Part shown: positions 56,561 to 64,000 of the stretch, one piece after another
Position numbering within the stretch: position 1 is the first letter of the stretch
How the letters are laid out: every line of letters begins with the position of its first letter
From: Bryoerythrophyllum caledonicum
Lineage: Eukaryota > Streptophyta > Bryopsida > Pottiales > Pottiaceae
NCBI GenBank assembly: GCA_963971425.1
Contig: OZ020521.1
Coordinates: forward strand, 25,746,012-25,810,011
Reading direction: 5' to 3'
DNA: 64,000 nucleotides
The notes under the pieces: generated by a model
The model's database searches: none
The model's input: the letters and a program-made list of their open reading frames with translations, nothing else
What the model was told of the DNA's origin: nothing
Made by a program: the position numbers and the translations under genes

Positions 56561-56660
56561 GGTTGGACTAATGCGTTGCAATGCAAGCGCCAACCGCTAG
56601 TTTGCATCTATAGAAGTTTAGTAGTTGTTCGCGCTTGTTTTGCAACGCATTACAACAACC
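56561..56660. repeat. Imperfect inverted repeat with 30-bp arms
   Basis: Arms 56561-56590 and 56631-56660 share AATGCGTTGCAA and AAGCGC cores and pair with a few mismatches around a 40-nt loop. Flanking AT-rich sequence extends the symmetry weakly. It could be a small MITE or a foldback transcript. Confidence 0.65.
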
Positions 56661-57299
56661 ACTTTAATGAATTTTCTATATTATTTAATATTAAGAAAAA
56701 GATTCATTTCAAAATTGCTTTAAAAAAATTGGAAGACTAGAGAAGGAGCGGGTTACAAACATTAAGTGTTTCTTAATAGTGTTCGTGATGATTTTTAACA
56801 CTTAGCATTAGTCATTCGCAGACGATTTTTCTTTTGGAGATTGTTTTTCGTCCAGAGACTGTTTTTTCAACCACGCACTGCTTTTCCATCCTCTAACTAT
56901 TTTCATTTGGAGTGGATGAAATTGTAATTTGGCCAGATTATATTAATAGTGGATATCGGCTCTCTAAGTAGGGTTTTGATTTAGTAGAAAAAATAAATTG
57001 TGTAGAAGGTTTTCCAAAAACCACATTCTTGTGAGTGTTTATAAAGCATTTTAAGGAAGTTCAATGCCTAACTCCGTAGGTAGATTGCTACGACATATTT
57101 ACTCGGACATCTAGAACCATAACAATTTAAAGCAATGAAGTATATGCAATCATTAATACAAACATGCATACATTAAATTGTAGAGGCATTCAAATATGAA
57201 TAGCAAAAATGCTTATAGGAAGATTTTGTTGTATTCATTGATATTGTATAATGTATTTGGTATACCATTTCCTGTACTCTATAGAGTAATTTCCACACA
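56661..57299. other. Intergenic, no gene seen
   Basis: AT-rich sequence. No feature recognised apart from simple repeats. Confidence 0.45.
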
Positions 57300-57580
57300 C
57301 TAAAATATCCTTAGAGCAGAACTTATGGCCATACACAAAACATGACAAATCATCACAACACAATACAACAACAAACCTGCACTGACTGTATCAATGCACT
57401 TTATCTACTAAACATCCAAATAACAAACCCTATCCTCTACAATAGCCATCTCGACCAAACTATTTTAATGTTGTTGGTCCACATGTTACAAAACTGAACA
57501 CATATAACAATCCTTCACAAAGTTTTGCTCAAGCAAATATCGATGGAAACGAACAAGCAAATAAACTTGGAAAAGAGGTC
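57300..57580 (+). pseudogene. LINE fragment, RNase H region, same family as copies A and B
   Basis: The DNA aligns with 2014-2310 of copy A: CCTTAGAGCAGAACTTATGGCCATACACAAAAC, CTGACTGTATCAATGCAC, ACTAAACATCCAAATAAC, CAATAGCCAT, ATCGATGGAAACGAACAAGC. It has several indels and stops, so it is an old, isolated piece. A 21-bp direct repeat (ATTCCACACATCCACTTATAC) follows at 57589 and 57622. Confidence 0.8.
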
Positions 57581-57853
57581 CGCAATTCCATTCCACACAT
57601 CCACTTATACTAAAAATTTCTCATTCCACACATCCACTTATACCAAAAAATTATCAATAAAATTCATTTGGAAACACGTAGCATGCATTGTACATTCATC
57701 ATCCACATTGACATCGCCGCAGCGTAGAAATATTTAATAAACATCAATTTGAAGATCTTAAAGAATGACCTTCTAAATTTACAAAATAGTCAACATTGTT
57801 CTCGCATGAAGACATTATCCACATGGATTACATTACACAAAGACCATGTATGA

Positions 57854-59239
57854 TTAATCGGAATCTGAGTTAGTATCATGTCTTTGACTTGGCCCAGTGC
57901 CACTTGAGTACAGATCGCTTGAATAAACATCATAGAAGTTATTGTATTGTCTGTTCATATAGCGAGATTCGTCTTCGAGCATGCGGATGTACTCGTTTTG
58001 GCTTTGTATTGTGGCTTCATGCATTTGTTTTTCAAACTCGGCATCTTCGTTCTGACGAGGTGGAAACGTTGATGGAGGTGTGTTGTCTCTCCCATCTAAG
58101 CTCCGGCCATATCCATCGTAAAGATGGCCATATCCATCGTAAGGATGGCCATATCCGTCGTAATAGACGTGTCCAGGGTTTGGAGTGTCGTGTTCTTCCT
58201 CTTTTCCGGGGGAATTACGACTAGACTCGTACGTATTCCTTGGATGCGTTCGCGTATAGCTCTGAGGGGTGTTGGTCCCTGTACCACATTGGCCGCCATC
58301 CAAAGAACGGCCATATCCATGGTAAGAACCGCCATATGGGTCGTAATAGACGGGTGCAGAGTTTGGGGTGTTGTGTTCTTCCTCTTTTGTGATAAAATTA
58401 CCGCCAGACTCGTACGTACCCCTTGGATACGTTGGCGTATAGCTTTGAGGGGTGTTGGTCCCTGTAACACATTGGCCGCCTTCGTAGTAATGGCTGCCAC
58501 TCCCCCCACCAAATGATACGGGTGCGGAATTACGACCAGACTCATACGTACCCCTTGGATGCGTTGGAATCTTGCTCTGAGGGGTGTTGGTCCCTGTACC
58601 ACATTGGCCGCCTTCGTAGTAATGGCTGCCACTACCCCCACCAAATGTTACAGGCGCGGAACCCTTATCATTGCCACGGTTGTAGTCGTTGTAGTTATGT
58701 CCCCCGTATTCTTCTGGAGGTGTCGACCGTTGTTGGTGGGCATCGGAATCGTCCCCGGATCTTCGGTTTGACCAACGTGGCCAACAATCACTCGGTTGAT
58801 TCTAGGTGGTTGGTATGAAATGGGCAATTCGATCCATCAGGCTGACATTGCGGCCCGCCATGGTGCGCTAGTCCACATCCTTGTGTAGGACGATTTCCGC
58901 CCAAACCATCGCCATGTTCGAATACAACATGATCTCCGGCCTCGAGTTGCGCACACCCACCGCAGCAGTGACCACATGATATCGATGGCGGAAATGGTCA
59001 CTCAGACAATTGCTCGCTAGACCTTCGCGCCGCGGCCCCGATATCCTCGCTTGTGCCCTGGGCCACAACTTCATGAGGTGCTTCATCTTCACGTACCTCT
59101 TGCACATGATGCAAGTCCACAACCTCTCTTCCTCATCCTGCCATCCGTACTCCGCAACAACATCTGCATCGTCCGTTGCGTCTCAATCCATCTTGGGGGC
59201 TTTCCCCTTTGGAGCAACGAGCCGGTTGGACAGTGGCAT
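57854..59239 (-). pseudogene. Repetitive Gly/Tyr/Asn-rich protein gene, interrupted by three in-frame stops
   Basis: On the - strand one frame runs from an ATG (59237-59239, MPLSNRLVAPKGKAPK) to TAA at 57854. It is broken only by TGA near 59183 and TAG at 58868 and 58802. The first part contains LWTCIMCKRYVKMKHLM, a C-x2-C that might belong to a BED-type finger, as hAT transposases have. The part from 58801 is open for about 315 codons. It has imperfect 45-60-residue repeats: GGQCGTGTNTPQS, THPRGTYESGRNS, GGGSGSHYYEGGQC. There is also a short YDGYGH repeat and a charged helical C-terminal segment (EFEKQMHEATIQSQNEYIRMLEDE). No function can be assigned. A TTAA MITE sits just upstream of the ATG. 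Confidence 0.55.
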
Positions 59240-59284
59240 CTTCCCTAACTAGAACAAACAATTAAATAAATGGATGGGAATTAA

Positions 59285-59499
59285 CCCCTAAAGTTCCTTG
59301 ACAATTTCCCTCAAAAACTATAAGTGATACTAACTTTCAAACCACAAATCGAAAAAATAAAATAAAAATATATCTACGAAGCTCTTATCAACGGCAATCT
59401 AGAATAAAAATTTAAGAGAAAATTGATTTGTTTTCGAATTTTAGGAACCTGCCCAAAAATCAAGGAATCCCCCCGAAGGAGACTCTGGTCATTTAGGGG
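59285..59499. mobile_element. TTAA-flanked MITE, 215 bp
   Basis: Flanked by TTAA at 59281-59284 and 59500-59503, with ends CCCCTAAAGTTCC and GGTCATTTAGGGG. It is the shortest member of the TTAA group here, lying about 45 bp upstream of the ATG of the - strand gene. Confidence 0.75.
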
Positions 59500-59584
59500 T
59501 TAAATGAATTAAGAAATATAAGCCACTCAAGGGGGAGCAAGTGATTCGGCTAGAATATGCCAAAGCGACCAACTCGCCCACTAG

Positions 59585-59940
59585 AGTGTGAGAGAAAGGT
59601 CGGCCGTCCGCCTTTTATGCCGACCGCAAGTGGCGGATGGCCTCGGGCGTATCGCCCGATCGGACGGCCACGATGCCGCCACGGACGGTCGCGGCCGTCC
59701 GATCAGTCGCGACTGTCCGATGGGTCGCGGCCGACCAATCGGACGGCCGTGGCCGTCCACAGCCGTAGTCGTCGGATTGGACGGCCACGATCGTCCGATC
59801 GGATCTGTCTGCAGAGTTCGTCCGCGGCCGACCCCGATCGGTCGGCCTCCCCTCTTCGCTCCTCCACTTCTTTACGCTCCCTCCCCTCCCAACTCTCTCC
59901 CCTCTCATCTCCCTTCCCTTGTCCTCCACTTCGTTTTCTG
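59585..59940. repeat. GGACGGCC repeat block 2
   Basis: Words such as GATCGGACGGCCACGA, CGGCCGTGGCCGTCC and CGTCCGATCGG recur over about 280 bp, then a C/T-rich stretch (CTCCCTCCCCTCCCAACTC). This parallels block 1 plus its pyrimidine patch at 48700-48750. ORFs through it on both strands are Arg-rich translations of the repeat. No gene was recognised downstream. Confidence 0.75.
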
Positions 59941-62497
59941 GGACGGTTGACTTTGCACGTGCAATCCAGATCTGGAGATCCAGTCACGTGCATTAATTGT
60001 CGGAAGAATGTCGGGAAAATTTTGTGCGCATTCACAAGGATATTCCATTGTGCGCGTGGAAGCACAGATTTATATAGTTTCTTAATAATGGTTCCACTTA
60101 AAATATCTTACATAACATGTAAGAGATGCTCGTTTCCTTTTCTAATGTTTGACTCACCACGAGGAAATTGGAATGGCCCACGGGCACAATGTTCCAAGGG
60201 CCAAGGGTACATTGCCCACGGCATAGGCATAACTTTGCATGGGAGGATTTTTGGCCTCTACATGACTAAATCTCCTTTGCGGCGAGTTTTTAATTTTGGG
60301 CAGGTTTCTAGATTGCGAATATGAAGAAACAACTTTCAAAAATTTTATGTTACTTTGTCCCTAGGAAGAGCTATATGAATGTATTAATTTAATTTTTTTT
60401 GTAGATTTGTGGTTTCAAATTTAGTACCACCCATAGTCGAAAAAGGGGAGCACGGGCATCTAAAATCCTTTTATAGAATTGTCTATTGACATTCACTCAT
60501 TGAGGTTTTTCATACTCATCTGAAAATTGGTGTATTGGATATGAACATGATGCCTAACTTTTAAGACAATGGTAAAAGATTTGGAACTTTTGTACTTCAA
60601 ACATTACATAGACACTATAATCTATCGGTTCGTGCGATAGTTTGCAACTAGTACAGTATGGCGTGTTCATATATTTGGTTCCTATCAACTGCATGGATAG
60701 TTAAATCATGGGGTTTACAATCCAAACAACAACTTATTCTCTTCCGTGCGTTGATCCATATTCATGAGACACTGAGACTTTGACAACACTTCAAATCATA
60801 TTTAAGTAATATGCAAGGTCTAAATATTTTAACCTTGTTTGAAACTCTAAAGGAACATGGCCAATTTAGCTAAAAAAGTAGTCCAAAACCGTCACATCAA
60901 AAAAGAGGCATAGCAATCACATTTTTCAAGTGATCTTTAGAATTTAAACCGTAAGATCCTAAAATAGACTTCTATATGAACACACCATGCTCTTATGGTT
61001 GCAATCCACCGCATGGATTGATAGATTATAGTGTGTAAAGTAAAAAAAAATGTTCATTTTCTTCCATCGTTGACTCGTATTCTAGACTTTGACTTTTCTT
61101 TCCCTAAACCCTGATCCAATCCAAAAGTTCATAATTTTATATTGTTCTGTGAAGCTTGATGTTAATTCTATATACACCAATTTATAGAGGTAAGAAACGG
61201 GAGTAGCATATTGAAACAAATTTGTGCAAGGAGTGGAGGTTCAAACATGGCCAATTCACATTTCACTTTTTTGTGCACCCGGCATCTTTTAGAATGTTTA
61301 TCCAAACAATCAATGAGAAGGTTTATAACACATCTTGTACAAGAGAAAACAAGATGTTTCAAATTTAATAAGGTGTACATTTTTAATTGTCCATCCCTCT
61401 CTCTGGTTCTCTTTTCCTTCTAGTTTACTTGACAGTTTAATTTTTATTTGGTTGTCCCTCTCTTCCTTTTGTATTATTTTCTTTCTACTTCTCTCTAATT
61501 TCCTACACTTCTCTTCTACATCTTCCGTCTTACATTTTCTTCTCTTTGAATTTCCATTCTAATCTCCAACATGAACAAAACATAATATCCAATGTGGTCA
61601 TATTAGTAATTGTGTAAGCATGACATAGCATAACATTACACCAAAGTCCAGAAATGTATTACTTAAACAATTTATTAAATGCCATGAATTTATACAAAAA
61701 CCTGAAGGATGCAGACTATGCACTGCCGGAATTGGCATGACAAATCATTTGTTGGATCCTAACAACCCAAATCAACTAAATATTCAAGGGTGCCCACACT
61801 GTCCCACCACATTTTAATCGTCTTCACTAAACCACCATGGTTGGCACTATTTGTAATTTTGTATGTATTTATGTATCATGAGTAAAAAATGTTGATCAAA
61901 ATCTATAATTCAAACCCCGCCATGGTTGAGAGATTCTTCGGTTGATGTACAAAAAAATTGCTACAACCCGAAAATCTTCCATCCAAAGCACGGTACGAAT
62001 TATAGTTTTTAACATTGGAAATTTAATTTTTTTGTCGGAGAAATAGTCAAGGTAATATAGCATCATTTATACATAAAAATTGAACGACCCTGAACGCCTT
62101 CACAGAAACTACAAATTCAATTGGTCCACTATTGAAATTCCTTGCAGTCTCCGGTTCGAATCCTAGAACGATAAAGGTCCGCAATGGCAAGATGAGTTTG
62201 AATTGTAGTTTTGTAGATTTTCATAGTCACCCATGTTTGAAATGGACCCATTTTTTAAAGCAAGTGTATTACAAAATTATCAATGTTTCAATAAAAAAAT
62301 TTCAACAATTTCCACGTGGCATTCACATGGCAAATAATTGGTGTAATGTAGCATATTTCTTACATATAACTTAAAAACTAGCCCCTTCATATATACTAAA
62401 CCCTTAATCCTAAACCTAAGGGTGCTCTTTTCCATCTCCGATTTCGAATCTAGTTTTACTTTTTCAAACATATCTTCAATCCAAATACAATTTAACA
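59941..62497. other. Non-coding stretch with repeat remnants
   Basis: No gene. About 60480-60660 and 60990-61290 carry, in opposite orientations, interior blocks of the TTAA-element family (AATCTATCGGTTCGTGCG; TGGATTGATAGATTATAGTGTGTAAAG; GCAAGGAGTGGAGGTTC). Thus two remnants face each other. Confidence 0.55.
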
Positions 62498-62501
62498 TTA
62501 A

Positions 62502-63219
62502 CCCTTAAACGTCCTTGGGGGGTCAAAACGCTGAAATACAGTAAAAAATCCCTCAAAATTAAATTCCATGTAGAGCTCAATGGGAGAAAAATATTCAAAA
62601 AGTAACCGTAAGATCCTCTTCAAACATAGCCATATATTAAGTGAGCCAATTCTTGTGTACTTTGGACATGATTTGGGCTTCTATCCACTCCAAAAAGTGC
62701 TACGTTTGGGGGCTCAAATTAGTCGGGCAGACCCTAGCAGTTGTTGTTGAGACCCCAATAGCTATTGTTGGGGGCCCCAGCCACTGTTGTTGGGGCCCCT
62801 TTAGCTGTTGTTGGGGTCCCAATTAGTGCGGATGGGGCATAGTATGGACATTGGAATTCAATATGCAACCCGGTTTAGAAGAACTGATTCAAATTTCAAT
62901 TGTTGGATGTTTTTCATTTGTAAAATCATAACGTTCAAATTTGAGTCGAAACTTTCTTTTCCCTTTGCCCAAGAGGCAATGTCTAGATGGTGCGAAGGAG
63001 GACTTGATCATTGTTGCCCCTAAATTTTTTCTCATACTTTTTTCTATGTAGGAGACTAAGTTAACTATGAAATTCTGTGAGTACATTACTTACTAAGTCT
63101 TAATTGAAATCCCATGGTCAGAACTAAAAATAGAAGTTTTTTTTCCTTCTTTGTTCATTTCACTATAATCCAATACTTTTGAAGTGTTTTTGGTGGAAAA
63201 TTGTCACAGTACTTCGACA
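62502..63219. mobile_element. Possible TTAA-flanked element
   Basis: Lies between TTAA at 62498-62501 (followed by CCCTTAAACGTCC) and TTAA at 63220-63223. The right part shares TTTTGAAGTGTTTTTGGTG and GTCACAGTAC with 24240-24280. The two ends are not clearly inverted repeats of each other, so the call is weak. Confidence 0.35.
62738..62822. repeat. Short tandem repeat, TGTTGTTGGGGCCCC-type
   Basis: Four units of about 24 bp, each near AGCTGTTGTTGGGGCCCC, with substitutions. Confidence 0.8.
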
Positions 63220-63243
63220 TTAACACCTTCCATTACTTTTAAC

Positions 63244-63386
63244 AAAGGAAAAAAGAAAAGAGAAAAATGGTAGAAAGAAGGAAAAAAAAGAAAAAAAAAA
63301 AGAAAAAAAAAAGAAAAAAATACCAGGAGGCTGGCGGACGCGAGCCCGGCGGTCGGTCGTATGGCGGACGGCCTGCCGGCGCGGTC
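63244..63386. repeat. Purine-rich run then GGACGG repeat block 3, left side
   Basis: An A/G-only stretch (63244-63320) is followed by GGACGCGAGCCCGGCGGTCGG and GGCGGACGGCC up to the gap. The right side of the gap restarts with CGGACGGCC (63587-63595), so the gap lies inside the repeat block. Confidence 0.75.
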
Positions 63387-63586
63387 NNNNNNNNNNNNNN
63401 NNNNNNNNNNNNNNNNNNNNNNNNNNNNNNNNNNNNNNNNNNNNNNNNNNNNNNNNNNNNNNNNNNNNNNNNNNNNNNNNNNNNNNNNNNNNNNNNNNNN
63501 NNNNNNNNNNNNNNNNNNNNNNNNNNNNNNNNNNNNNNNNNNNNNNNNNNNNNNNNNNNNNNNNNNNNNNNNNNNNNNNNNNNNNN
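63387..63586. other. Assembly gap (200 N)
   Basis: Exactly 200 unknown bases, probably a fixed-size scaffold gap. ORFs drawn across it are not real. Confidence 0.98.
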
Positions 63587-63800
63587 CGGACGGCCACTTC
63601 TTTTTTCCTCACTTCCTCTCTTCTCATGCCGAGTCGGATGTTCTGCAGTTACACTTTTCTGTACTTGCTGCTCTTACTAGGTGAGGAGACGGGGGTCCTT
63701 TTATTGTGACTGGATAAACCGTTTCAGAATTTCCCAAACCATTCATTCACGAATTAATACCGGAGTGTCCGCGCTTGTTTTTTTAAAAGCAAGCGTTATC

Positions 63801-63995
63801 ATGGTGACGGAGAAGGGGATCGTGGTGGAAGATGTGAGTGAAATTGGAACGGGAGAGTCGAAGAAACAGTTCAAACAGAAAGGTGCTACTCATGATCTAC
63901 GGTGGGAGATTTTGGACAATGAAGACATTCAGGCGGAGGAAGGTTGGGAGGTTGAAATGAAGGATTACTGGGTATCCAAGACATGCAAGAAATAG
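63801..63995 (+). CDS. Small ORF or exon, 64 aa, unrecognised
   Basis: ATG at 63801 to TAG at 63995. It is acidic and Lys-rich (MVTEKGIVVEDVSEIG, HDLRWEILDNEDIQAEEGWEVEMKDYWVSKTC). The frame is already open from 63681. Composition looks coding (GAG/AAG-rich), and the position downstream of a GGACGGCC block with a pyrimidine-rich patch parallels the kinase-like gene. No family is recognised; it may be the first exon of a gene continuing beyond the window. Confidence 0.4.
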   Translation: MVTEKGIVVEDVSEIGTGESKKQFKQKGATHDLRWEILDNEDIQAEEGWEVEMKDYWVSKTCKK

Positions 63996-64000
63996 GTGAA

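Noticed and set aside
59557-60324. 255-codon + strand ORF
   Set aside because: Its first half is the GGACGGCC repeat read as Arg/Ser/Pro; the rest has no motif and overlaps equally long ORFs in other frames.
63220-63684. ORFs crossing the N gap
   Set aside because: They are drawn through 200 unknown bases and have no supported sequence on either side.
1-64000. tRNA, rRNA or snRNA genes
   Set aside because: No cloverleaf, A/B box pair or rRNA-like block was noticed; a dedicated scan would be decisive.

Overview
This window is eukaryotic nuclear DNA from a large, repeat-rich genome. It has no operons or ribosome-binding sites. Almost every recognisable coding stretch belongs to a transposable element or to a multicopy, mostly broken gene family. 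The mix of retroelements (an APE-type LINE with RNase H and a second, R2-like nuclease region; Ty3/Gypsy elements, one with a PHD-like finger) and the highly fragmented repeat landscape suggest a green-lineage genome, perhaps a streptophyte alga such as Chara. That assignment is inference from memory, not shown by the sequence. A run of 200 Ns (63387-63586) marks an assembly gap.

Region 1 (1-15513) holds two copies of one LINE family, head to tail on the + strand. Copy A (1-3636) is cut by the window edge. Copy B (about 3637-15513) has a long 5' leader, an ORF1 (5463-7106) and a very long degenerate ORF2 frame (7692-15194). In order, ORF2 shows a 2A-type skipping peptide (DVETNPGP at 8151-8174), an APE endonuclease, a reverse transcriptase, a domain reminiscent of adenine-methyltransferase folds, RNase H, a CCHC knuckle followed by RHN, and a PD-(D/E)XK-like C terminus. 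Both copies end in a GC-rich hairpin with a compensatory base-pair change, followed by a TTC-repeat tail.

Region 2 (15514-about 19750, - strand) is a Ty3/Gypsy element (gag, CCHC, protease, RT, RNase H, integrase) with many lesions. LINE B has cut it within the end of the integrase region. Region 3 (about 19750-34000) has no convincing genes. It is a mosaic of nested, non-autonomous DNA elements. Most are flanked by TTAA and have termini like CCCCTAAAGG, as expected for piggyBac-like insertions. One 163-bp MITE (33437-33599) has perfect 28-bp inverted ends, a TAGT duplication and a recognisable empty site in a related copy.

Region 4 (34000-56000) contains a relic of a Ty3/Gypsy C terminus with a PHD-like finger (37774-38258), three copies of an unrecognised TE-like protein family (38880-40703 broken; 46448-47949 broken; 53282-55342 intact, 686 aa, - strand), fragments of a second Gypsy element (42030-42990, 44930-45190), minisatellites (45440-46301), and a protein-kinase-like gene with one in-frame TGA (48936-50393). 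A GC-rich CGGACGGCC repeat and a TATA box lie upstream of the kinase-like gene. Region 5 (56000-64000) has a GCGGATGAAAA array, a LINE RNase H fragment, a repetitive Gly/Tyr/Asn-rich protein gene interrupted only by stop codons (57854-59239, - strand), two more CGGACGGCC blocks, and a small ORF at the right end.

Many broken genes here carry in-frame stops in otherwise open frames. Where the two LINE copies can be compared, some of the changes are CAA to TAA, as expected from decay of methylated cytosines.
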